34,838 nucleotides of DNA. Source: Gnetum montanum (lineage: Eukaryota > Streptophyta > Gnetopsida > Gnetales > Gnetaceae). Below, in pieces: positions 10,340-20,600 of this stretch (the stretch's first letter is position 1; each line of letters starts with the position of its first letter). The DNA is taken from positions 167,259-202,096 of the forward strand of contig MNCI01027496.1 of assembly GCA_015680685.1 (NCBI GenBank), read 5' to 3'. Both the position numbers and the translations under genes were made by a program. The notes beneath the pieces are model-generated. The model saw nothing but the letters and a program-made list of their open reading frames with translations, did not search any database and had not been told where the DNA came from.

Positions 10340-11700
10340 TTAACTAAGACAAGTGGATCAGACACCACATTCTCAATCCCATTTTGGTCAATCATTATTA
10401 AACCAAACTCCTAAAGGATAACCAACCACCATATGACATGGGGGCTCACCATTGGTTTGTTCATTAGTAACTGAATGGCACTATGATTTGTGTGCATAAA
10501 AACTTGGTATCCAAGCACATAGTACCTAAATTTCTCTGAGGTATACACCACTACCGTAAGTTCTTTTTTAGTGGTGGTGTAGTTCAATTGTGCGCCCACA
10601 ATTCTCCTACTTGCACAATGGATGTAGTATGGATGTTTCTGACCATCCATCTATGTAAACATGACTCCCAAAGCATAATTTGATACATCGATCATGATGT
10701 GGAATGGTTTGGACTCGTCTAGTGCTCATAGGATTGGAGTTTCTAGGGAGCTTTTGCTTTAGTTACTGAAATGCATTCTCACATTCCCTATTCTAGACGA
10801 ATGGTGCATCTTTCTTTGTGAGCTCCACCAATAGTTTGGCAATCATTAATAAGTTTTCAAGGAAGTGCCTATAGTAACCAATGTGACCAAGGAATGACCT
10901 CACATCTTTTACTATCTCTAGTTTTCTGGTTATTTCTTGGATGATCCTTACTTTTTCTAGGTCTACCTAAATCCCTTTGTTTCAAATACGATGCCCTAGG
11001 ATAATGCCCTCTTGGACCATCAAGTGGCTTTTCTAACAATTAAGCCTTAGATTAGTCTCCACACAATTTTAAGCACTTATTCAAGGTAATCCAAGGCTTG
11101 CTCAAAGGTAGCCCTATAGGTAGAGAAGTCATCCATGAAGACTTCTACCTCACTACCGATCTATTATTGGAAGATGCTTAGGACCAATCATTTGAACATG
11201 CTAGGACCATTGCACAAGCCAAAGGGCATCTTCTTGTATATAAAATTCCCTCATGGACTTGTGAATGTTGTCTTGACATGGTACTTTGGTATTATTTGGA
11301 TTTAGCTATAGCCACTATAACCATCTAGAAAGTTGTAGTAACAATGCTTTGCAATGGTGTCCAACACCTAGTCCACAAATTGCAATGGAAAATGGTCTTT
11401 ATAGGTTGCCATATTCAATAGCTGAAAGTCTATACAAACTTTCCACTTTCTTCCCTTCTTTGGTATAGTAATGCATGAGCTAACCCACTCACTATCTATA
11501 ATTGGGTAAATAAACCCTACCTTGAGGAGTTGTTTAATCTCCTCCTTGACGATTTTCTTGAGTTTTGAGTTTAGGCATCTTTGCAACTAAATTTTTGGCT
11601 TGATGGAGAAGTCTGTGTAGATTTTGTGCTGGCATATCCATAGATCAATCCCTATGAACTCATGATATGACCAAGCAAAGGCTGTTGGCACTCTGTTTAC
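10340..11700 (-). pseudogene. Ty3/gypsy reverse transcriptase and RNase H, broken
   Basis: On the minus strand the RT starts with a conserved entry (KEEIKQLLKVGFIYPI then SEWVSS and IPKKGRKWKVCIDFQLLN, 11368-11586). It continues through YSGYS and PFGLCNGPSMF remnants, and has the catalytic box VFMDDFS at 11122-11142. RNase H follows (10411-10650) with LNYTTTKKEL and the TNHSA motif, then an ENVVSDPL-like end near 10340. FMDDFS and the AWSYHEFIGID lead-in fit the plant Tat/Athila branch. Stops and frameshifts occur throughout, so no functional enzyme is made. The protein would copy element RNA into DNA. Confidence 0.85.
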
Positions 11701-12500
11701 AACTTCCAATAATTTTCTTTTCTGCTCTAGAGCAAGTGTAGCATTGATAATTACTAGCTTGCCATTGTTTAGAAATGCATATTCCATTCCTGCTGATAGA
11801 GCCTTTAACTCAAGGGGCTCTTGGTTGAAAATCTCATGGATATCCAACTCTTCCCAATCTATCTCACTTTGTGCATCAAAGAGTTGACGATGGAGTTGCT
11901 CCAATTTATCCATGATTTCAACATAGGAGCTAGTAAGACTCTTAGCTAGTTCCATGCACATTGTTGATCTAGCCTCATTATCTGTTATCAACCACTAAGT
12001 ACCATCTTATTTAGTAACTATTGCATATAAGCACCTTTGAATTTCTATAGTTTGTGCACACTGATTACATGCTTGAAGTAATGTGCCTTTAATGATCCAT
12101 AGTCTCTACACGTAATGGCACATTGTGACACTATACGCGATGCATGGAACTCTCTTTTTCTCAATTTTTCCAAATCATTTTCTTTGAAAATCTCCAAGGA
12201 AGGGTCTCTGATTCCCAACCTTGCATTAATGGTGCTCAACCATGCCCTTCCCATGATGATAGGGAAGTCCCCTTTGCAATTCTTTGCATGGATCATTAGA
12301 AAATCAACAGGATAGGATCATCCATAAACAATGGTCACAATGTTCTCCACTAATCCCAAGGGAACAGTGATGGATTGGTCTAGTAGCTTTAGTTTGATGT
12401 TGCTCTTTTTCAAGGAAGGTAGGTTCTGGGCTTTGTACATCTTCTATGAAATTAAATTAGCTCTAGAACCTAAATCCAAAAGAGCTTGGTGATCTACAAG
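11587..12500 (-). pseudogene. Retroviral-type aspartic protease and protease-RT linker, broken
   Basis: The minus-strand motif LLDLGSRANLIS, with the catalytic DLGS at 12465-12476, is the aspartic protease active site. A hydrophobic GDFPIIMGRAWL segment (12045-12296) follows, which is the usual protease C-terminal half. The linker at 11587-11991 is open for 134 codons and contains FAWSYHEFIGID, the conserved run-in to gypsy RT. Stops and frame changes separate the parts. The protease would mature the Gag-Pol polyprotein. Confidence 0.75.
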
Positions 12501-13079
12501 TAAATAAGAGGACTCCCAATATTAGATCTCTTTCTCGGAAGATGGTTAGCCTTGATCCAATCTATGACCACATAGATCAACATGATAGTGTGCAACTAGG
12601 ATGCACTTTGATTTGAAGATATCTCGATAGGGATTTCAGAGGTGATGGTAGTAGGCTTGATAGCCACAAGTGTTTGAGAGGGCTTTGTGGGGCTGTTCAT
12701 CTTGAAGAACGGCCTCTTGCAAGGCTTGGGTTTAGGACCACTTGGCTAAGGAGACAGCTACAAGTTTACTTCCCTCATGGCACATTTTTGCTATGGTTGG
12801 GTAGGTATTTCACCTTGCATGAATGGAGAAAGTGGTAGAGGTATTGATGGTAATGGTGCACTAGTGGATGGATGTTGAGAAGGATAATAGGAAAATGGAG
12901 ACTCCCCTTTTGGAGAAGGAGCTCTATAGTACTCCAAAGGATAGTAGTGGTGTGGGAAGAAAGTGTGACTAGAAGAGTCACATGGAGAGACTAGCTGTTG
13001 AATGTAATAACCATAGTGGTTAGGTTGGTGATAAGGGTACTTCTACCTTGGAGGTGGCATCCCCCATGACTATGGATGT

Positions 13080-15193
13080 TACCGCTATTGGTACTACTCT
13101 TGAGATTGAGGTGGCACTCCATTTGGATAATATGTTCATTGGTGGAATTACTAGTGATAGCTGCCTTGTGAATAAGGTAACCTCTCGAGTGCTTGTTGTT
13201 TTGCCAATCTAGGATTTAAAGTGTACATCCCAGATTCTTGTGGGTGTGACAACAATGGACAACATCCCTTAGGATGTTCACATTGACAAATGTAACAACC
13301 ATCATCATCACATTTTGAATTTGCAACCTCCTCTACTACTACAACTTTACCCTTATACTTGTGATATCCTCGTTCAGCATCCTTTTTCTTCCTTCGTTCA
13401 CGACCACTACCTTCTTGATCTTTGCATTCCTCTGTAATCTTTAGAGTAGTTTGGAACTTCTCATCCAAAGAGTCCTACATCTTATCTACCTTGGTTGATA
13501 TTTTAGTAACAAATTTTTGTATTTGCAAGGTTTTTCTCTACACTACTTCATCAAGCATTGCCTCTTCCTCATTCTCATATAGACAAACCTCCCTCTTGCG
13601 AATAGAGTGGTATTTATTGTACTCCTCTATACTTCTCCATTTCTTAAGCTCTCCTTTCTCTTTGGCCACCTATTTTATAAGGCTTTGGATCTAATGGACC
13701 CTTAGCTCAAAAAGTCTTCCTTGGGCATAGACTCCAAGGGTTCTCTATGTTTTAATTTTGAGCCCATTTATGATATGGTGTAGTTGATCTTATTGGGAGT
13801 GTCCATGGCCTGAGCATTGGTGCAATAGGGAGTAGTACTTGCCCAAGGCTACATTCAAGGACTCATGAGTGCCTCATTTTCAGCCTTGGGTTTGCCTCCA
13901 TAAATTGGATACTCTAGTATACGTTTGATATTTGTCATTAAATAACTTTAGCATCATACTTCATCGATGGATAGATCCAGTTCCAAGTATCAGTACCAGC
14001 TTTTTGCTTTTTTTATGAGTGTCATCGAGAATAATTTTAGCGTTTGCCATTCATTTTTCACATTTTGCAAAACACATGCATCATAGAAGACTTGCAAGTA
14101 ATTTTGTGGATCTAAATTATATGCCCCCTCAAACTTGGGGATATTGTTCATAACCAGCCATTTGATGCGGCTATTCTTCAAGTGCGTGGTAGGAATTCTA
14201 ATAGCCTCTAAAATATTCAACATGTTTCTTGTAGTAAGCAAAGGCTCATCATAGTCATAGTGGTCTCAATGATCCCTATCATGCCCATGATGCCTATGAT
14301 GAGTCCTATTGTGCCTTCTTTCTCTGTGATGTTCTTCCCCTTGCTGTTGTTCATGCCCCTCTTCTTTGTTGTCCCAGCAAAACCTATGATCATTGCTATC
14401 TTGTCGTTCATCTCCATTACGATCTCTGCTCCTCTTTCTATGGTCCTGGCCTCTGCTTCTCCTATTGGAGTTGGAGAAGGAAGACAATGACAATGATGAT
14501 GAAGGTGAAGAGGAAGGGGAATCAACACTGGAACGATGCCTACTACCTCCTCTTCTTCAGTTTCTACTCCTATCACCGTGTTTATCTTTCTCTTAGTGCT
14601 TGTCATTATATGTGCCTCTAGATGAATGATGTTGGGTGTTTTCTTTTGAGGTTCCTTGATCCTCTGAACCATTCTTTGCCCCACCTAGGTTGTTCATAGT
14701 TGATTGTAACCTTTGGTTAAGGATCTCTCCTTCAAAAAAGGGGAAGAATCTATGTAGTGTGATTGGCCTAAAAAGAAGTCCTTGCCATCTTTGTGTGGTT
14801 GTAAATATAAGTGGGTATGAAACCTTTTGCCCTTGGAAGCCTCATATTGAGCTTTTATCTACCTATCCTTCTTTTGTTGGGATGATAATCCTGATAGAGG
14901 TGATCTTGGACCTCGTACTATGAGTTAAGTCTAGTGATGTCCAACTTAATTAGATTGTTCAACAACATTGTAGGAACATATTAGTTGAGAGGCAACACAA
15001 TGTTGCTTTCCATGTTCCTCCATCATGTCTGCTTATCCTGATGTAGGATGAAGGTGAAATCTAGAGTGTAAGGATCTAGATGAGCATACACAACTTGGCA
15101 TTTTTGGGACACCTACATCTTTTTGCCTTCTTGCCTTTGATTGGATTCACTTGTGAATGATGGTGGAGATTCTTCCCTGCGAAAAGAAGCCAT
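13080..15193 (-). pseudogene. Ty3/gypsy gag, broken, with zinc knuckle and His/Arg-rich linker
   Basis: The start is taken as the ATG at 15193 (minus), reading MASFRREESPPSF, about 130 bp inside the primer-binding site. A retrotransposon gag core is seen at 13990-14241 (NIPKFEGAYNLDPQNYLQVF then KLFSMTLIKKAKSWY). Just upstream in the same frame (14266-14493) is a striking Arg/His/Asp-rich linker. At 13151-13468 a Lys/Glu-rich segment leads to a compact zinc knuckle, CYICQCEHPKGCCP (C-x2-C-x3-H-x3-C). Stops interrupt all parts. Gag would form the particle and bind element RNA. Confidence 0.75.
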
Positions 15194-15322
15194 ATCGGTG
15201 ATTGCTAATTAATAGTGTGCTTTTTATCTTTTACTTTCTTAATGATTTAGCATTAGTTATTCTTTACAGTGTTTTTATAAGATTTTACTATCTTTCCTAT
15301 GTAGCGCACTTAGCTAGACTAA

Positions 15323-15342
15323 GTACCCAACAACGATGCTAA
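15323..15342 (-). promoter_or_regulatory. Primer-binding site of element B, tRNA-Asp type, decayed
   Basis: On the minus strand, directly after the LTR end, the sequence TTAGCATCGTTGTTGGGTAC aligns without gaps to the plant tRNA-Asp primer-binding site found in Athila-like elements. The differences are almost all G-to-A or C-to-T. It primes minus-strand DNA synthesis. The alignment uses the family consensus from memory. Confidence 0.7.
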
Positions 15343-16173
15343 CGATGAGTAGCAAGTAGTCCCTCCATTCAACCATACGAATCACAAATATTCACTAGCG
15401 ATCTGGTCGAATTTTGTGGACTTAGCCCCTAAGTGTACTTGTAGACAAAGATAGTGTTGTGAGGGTTATGATTGTTGTCTTCTTGGCTTCACTTATGTAA
15501 GCTCATTTTGTATGGTTAAGTGTAAGCCAAGGCACATAATATTTATTTATATTTTATTTTATTTAATCTAAGTATGAAATAAAGATAATTAATTAGGGAT
15601 TAATTGCTTAACTATCTAATGCCTTAATCTAACTAGCCTAACATAGGCATCCAAGCCCACTTTTTGTTCACATCTTGAACTTATTTTAACGCTGCTGGGT
15701 TACTAAGTATCTATTACTAGGCATACCAAATCGCTACTACTACGAGTACCAAGTGTTAAGCATTATGTTCGAAGTGGTCGTACTTATGTGTTGTTATTAA
15801 GTTCATTAATTAACTATAAACATGAATGTAAGGTGCATGAATAATAAAGTGCATGGAAATAAACATTAATCTATTCTAATTGCTGCAAGGAGTTCTAAGA
15901 ATCTTGTCTTTATTGCCATCTCATCAAAATATCCATGTACATTGATGCTTGAATAAGGATTTGTACAATCCTTGAAGTCCTATTGTGAACAATTAGAAAA
16001 TATTCTAACTCTGGGTTATGAAAATTGCAAGACTTTAGCTAGGTTACTGATTTAATGTGCCATAATTGTGGTGGGTATGCACATTTATATAGGCAAAACT
16101 AGACACTATGTCAATGCATCAAACCATGTGTTGATGGGGCTACATTGAAGCATGCTCATCGAATGATTCATCA
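15343..16173 (-). mobile_element. LTR L3 (-), complete, 831 bp: 5' LTR of element B
   Basis: The left end reads CGATGAGTAG (one change from TGATGAG) and the right end reads ATTCATCA. On the minus strand it has a TATA-like TATATAAATGTG (rc near 16081-16092), an AATAAAGA stretch and the CCATAC/GTATGG inverted repeat (near 15379 and 15514). The primer-binding site follows it, so it is a 5' LTR. Its U3 end lies only about 400-450 bp upstream of the likely 5' exon of the DDL gene and transcribes away from it. Confidence 0.85.
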
Positions 16174-16300
16174 ATAGGTAAACCCCAAGATTTTAGGAAG
16201 TTTATAACTTAGTACTATCTAGTAGAATTGAACTTGTGACCTAGGGTTATTAGGCCAAGACCTATACCATTAGACAAACACCTCATTATGACAGGTTACA
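16174..16300 (-). mobile_element. tRNA-derived SINE head, minus strand
   Basis: The reverse complement contains GTCTAATGGTATAGG (A-box-like) and, about 30 bases on, GGTCACAAGTTCAATTC (B-box-like; GGTTCAA core). This is the spacing of an RNA polymerase III internal promoter from a tRNA. The sequence after the B box has no acceptor-stem partner, so it is SINE-like rather than a tRNA gene. It sits immediately next to LTR L3. Confidence 0.55.
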
Positions 16301-16540
16301 ACAAGGTTTAGCATTGAGTTTTAAAAAGTCTAAATTTTTTAGCATTATTGAACACCCATAAAAAAGTTCTTATTTTTAGTATCCTGTGAAAAAGTTATTA
16401 TTATTATTATTTAAAAAAAAAACAAAAGGGATTCAACGTCAACTTTTAACAAAAATTGACCAAGGTAATATCGTTCACCTCGGTGCCAATCGCTGTTAAT
16501 TCTCGATACTAACCCTACTCATTTGTTGGACCACATGTAC
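16301..16540 (+). promoter_or_regulatory. Probable DDL promoter region
   Basis: This AT-rich stretch lies between the SINE and the likely first exon and holds poly-A and TTATTATTATTATT runs. No convincing TATA box at a fixed distance can be named. The assignment as promoter rests on position only. Confidence 0.4.
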
Positions 16541-17632
16541 AAACTCCGGTGGATAAAATTGCAAGCAAACAACTTCTGTTGCTGTTGTATCTGTGCAAGG
16601 TAAGGAGGGAAAGATATCTCCACTGTAAATTTTCGGAGCAATCGACTTCCTGCAAGGGCATTGCTATATAGATATATATTTCTCCTATTAAAATCTATAT
16701 TGAAGGTTTCAGTTAAGGGTCATTCAGGCATCGGTTGCGATTCTCTGGTAATAGGAATCAGTTGTTATGATCTGGTAGGGCTTTTTGTATTCGAATTCTT
16801 TAAAGGTAAATGTTGAACATTCCCGTGTTCGCGTAACAAGTAGCTGAACTTGGCAGTGTGCTGCATCAGTTTTAAAGAAAAGAGGGCGTTTTCGGCAGGT
16901 TAGGTCTTTGTCTTACACTTATCTTTTTGCTTGCTTTGACAACTTTCAGGTTTACGGATGCCCATGTTCATGAATTTAGCTTTGAGAGTTTAATGATTTG
17001 AGATAGGAATACAGATTTTTCTACTGCATTATCATCTGTTAAACCTTTAGCAGAGATGTTGGAAATACGAAATGCTTGAAGCTTGTCGCATATGGATTGT
17101 TTGTATTTTATGTTATACGATTCTTTTGAAAACAATCGAAATATAGGTTATTTTAAGACTTTTCTTGTTTATTGCTAAAATTTGTTGTCATTCATTAGAT
17201 TGTATGTTTTAACTTCAATTTGTTATATATTTCAAGCTTATGAGGAATGCTGACATTCGAAGTCACGTTAAATGCTTAAAAATTCATGTTTCGGGTCATT
17301 TTTAACTTCTTGCTTAAAAAATACAATGCAAGAATTCGAATTTTAGAGCTATTATAAAGCCTCTTTAATCATATTTGGATAATTAAAGTGTTGGAGGATT
17401 TAAATTCGTAGTTCTTCCTTTAAAGGTGCAGCACAGCCTCTGCAGTCTTATTTGGATGATTAAAGGGTCTTGAGAATTTAAATTCGTAGCTCTTTTTTTA
17501 AAGATGCAGTGCTTAAGAATTTCCACAAACATTTCAATCTCAACAGACTTAAACTTAGCTTTTTCTGATTTTCAGTTATTCATCCAGGCATATTTTAATG
17601 GTTGAAATTTTTATTTATTTTATGTGTTTTAG
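16540..17632 (+). other. DDL: Likely 5'-UTR exon and 5'-UTR intron of DDL
   Basis: A good donor, CAAG|GTAAGG, occurs at 16599/16600, and an acceptor after a long T-rich tract, TGTGTTTTAG, ends at 17632, 17 bases before the start codon. Other donors (for example AAAG|GTAAAT near 16804) are possible. The intron has a diverged tandem duplication of about 77 bp. The transcription start is not determined. Confidence 0.55.
17372..17520 (+). repeat. Diverged tandem duplication, period about 77 bp
   Basis: TATTTGGATAATTAAAG at 17372 recurs as TATTTGGATGATTAAAG at 17449. Both copies continue with TTTAAATTCGTAG and TTTAAAGRTGCAG. It lies in the inferred 5'-UTR intron. Substitutions between copies show it is not recent. 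Confidence 0.75.
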
Positions 17633-17649
17633 TGCCTTCTGTTGTTTCG

Positions 17650-20600
17650 ATGCCGCCAATTAGGGCAGGGTCTCCTAGGCATTCACCTTCTCCTGCTAGG
17701 AGAAGAGTAGCTCGATCACCATCACCTCCTCGAAATGGCAAGAGAAATCGAGCAATGTCTCCAGCACGAAGGCCTCACCAAAGACGATCTCGATCAAGAT
17801 CACCTATTCGAAGAAAACGGGCATCTATTTCATTATCTCCAAGACCCAGGTCCCCGGTGCATCCAAGGGTTCACAGGTCTCCTAGAAGAGCAAAATCTCC
17901 TCGCACCACTAGATCACCTCCTCCGAGGTCACTGTCTCCTCCCTTGAAAAGACAAAAGAGTGACAACAAACTTCGTGAATCAGAGAGAAGCAAGGACATT
18001 CGTGAATTAGAGAGAAGCAAGGAAAGAGAAAGGGAGAGAGATAATGAGAAAGGGAGAAATCGAGAGAGAGAAAGGGGTTTGGATAGAGAGGTAACAAAAG
18101 AGGCAAGAGGGAGGGACAGAGGTAACTTGGATAGAGATGCAAGTAAAGATTCCAGGGGGAAAGATAAGTATGGTAATTCTTCTTCAAAATTACGGTATTC
18201 AGCATCAGCATCACCAAAAGATAAAAAGGATAGGCGTGGAGCTGGATCACCACCTTCATCCCAGAAAAATAATGAACAACTTTCAGAGAGGCATAGAAAT
18301 CATTCTGAGGGTCGTGCTGAGGTATGCTTGGATCATATTTTAAATTCTACTTATTTTTTGTATTTGAAATTCTGCTTTAGTTTGTGAAGTCACTTCTGAA
18401 ATCAGTGTTAAGAGTATTAAGATGCTGTAGTTCATTATTTAGGCTTTTCTAATTATACAGTGATTATGTATTTAGCATCAATTAGTTGATGTCGGTAACA
18501 AATGCTCTGGGTACCAAGTTGCTACATTTTCTCTCTTTTCTTCTCTTTTGCCTTTTTAAATCAAGTTAACAACTATCCAATAAAGAAAACCGTATGATTG
18601 GAATGCTACAATTCAGCAACAAAGTAACTAATAAATGGTGGAGGTTAATACATTAAATGAGTTACTAAATCCATAGATTTTAATGAAGAATTAAGGTACC
18701 CATAATAGCAACAAGTTCAGCCATGTAGCCCAAATTCAAATCTAATCAATAGAATATGAAGCAAGGAAGCTTTCACATTGTTTAGGAGTGTGCCTTTGAA
18801 GTTAACAGGATAATATTGCCCCCAATATTCTACCTAGGGCAGGTGTCACGTGACCTGAAATCACTACAAAGATGCACAGTACTATCTTTGGCTATATTAT
18901 AATCATTCAGGGTGTTGCCATCCTGAAGTGAGGCCAGATGAGAGTCTGATCTTGAATAGGAACACCCTTAAGATCCCTGGATTTTGGCTTTCACACTCTC
19001 AACAGTTGCTTCTGGACTTACAATAAGTGCTTTCTACTTCTCTTTGAGGTTTCTGAAGAATGTAGAGTTTCATAATTGAGACAAGGTACAAGATCATGGA
19101 AGGACTCCTCCTGGATGTTGCAATGTTGGAGAACACGACGATCCTCCAATTCCTTGCCTGCAAAAATCAACCTGTGGCTATCTCATGGAAGCCCCTCCCT
19201 TTTCTGGAATCCTGGCTTTCTTATCTTCTCCATTGTTGGCTGCTCCAACCTTCATGGGGATTGTCTTGCGCATTACAGATTTGATAAAGTTCTGCATTCT
19301 GTATGTCTGGGAAGAAACTGGTGTCAGTTCCTCAGATACTACGTGCCAATAGTAGGATGTGGAAGGTCTTAATGCAGAGGGTAAGAAGATCAGGACAGAA
19401 ATGAAGTATCCTGGGCAATATTTTCTTTTCCTGAACAAGTAAAAAGAGGTTATATTAATAAAACAGGATTTGAATTATGATGATATTAATCTTTAGATCT
19501 TAATGATCAATCAAGATAATATGATCAAATTTCTGATGAAAAACATAATATAATCATCTTAGGGTACCGGTCTAATGCCAAGTTTGAAACTGAAAATTAT
19601 AATCATAGAAGTCTCAAAGACTTGAGCAGTCAAGTTTTATTTTATACATCACATTCTTTTTTAAATTTTTTCCTGCAAGCGACCATCCTCTTATCTAGAT
19701 TGATTTGTTCCTTCAAAAATTCTTCGATTTCTTTCCTTCCAGATTTGAAAAATCACATGTGCCAGCAAAGCACTTCAAGTTTTATTAATGTGCCAAGTTC
19801 CACCAGTTCAAGTTGAAGCTGCTGCAAGATCTGTGAAGATCTTAGCATAATAAAATGCTGATTTGTAGCCTTTCTAAACTCTTTTCAAATTTGAGTATTG
19901 TCAAGATGGTAATCATATCTTTTTGTACTACCCTTCTAGATCGTAATCATATCTTTTTGTACTACCCTTCTATTACTCAAATTTGAAAAGAGTTTGGAAA
20001 GGCTACAAATCAGCATTTTATTATGCTAAGATCTTCACAGATCTTGCAGCAGCTTCAACTTGAACTGGTGGAACTTGGCACATTAATAAAACTTGAAGTA
20101 CTTTAGAGATTAGGCCCTTTTCTTTTAACCAAAGGATACTTCTTTATCTATTTGACCTGTGATGAAAATATTATAGGCCTCTGCAATTTTGTTTGTATTT
20201 TTATTTTCGTATAACCAATCTTTATCATATTCCATGCAGTGATTTTTTATCAATGCATGTTCTTTTTCAAGTCCTGCTGATCTTTACCAATAATATGCAG
20301 CACTTTCAGAAAATCTTCAGTGTGGTTCAAGTGGTTAGCCATCACCACTTTAATACACGTGATATCTTCATTTATGATTTTCAAGCTAAATTTCCCAAAA
20401 GAGCCATATTTAAAAAATGTAAGTTTTCAAGGCCAAATCCGCTATGTTCAAACCAAGTTGCCTTGTTTTCTTGGAAAACACAACTCTTATTTTGAAAATG
20501 ACAGCTCAAGTTACTGGTCTATTTTGATATGCACATTTTAATATAAAATGTATTCTAATCAGTTTAATAATATTCCCATGCGTTATCATTTCCTTGTTTT

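Noticed and set aside
13061-13072. CCCCCATGACTA as another polypurine-like block
   Set aside because: It falls within the gag coding part of element B, far from the 3' interior, and may be a chance match in Pro/Gly codons.
7911-16178. Target-site duplication flanking element B (AAGGA versus ATAGG)
   Set aside because: The five bases do not match, and it is uncertain that L2 belongs to element B.
17602-17649. Signal-peptide-like N-terminus on the DDL reading frame
   Set aside because: It is translated intron: a strong acceptor follows a T-rich tract just before the real ATG at 17650.
17909-18259. 116-codon minus-strand frame
   Set aside because: It is the antisense of the DDL charged-repeat exon; its Leu/Tyr/Pro-rich composition mirrors Lys/Glu/Arg codons.
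19076-19438. Overlapping frames of 62-98 codons in the DDL intron
   Set aside because: No similarity to known proteins, frames exist on both strands, and no splice-compatible extension into exons.
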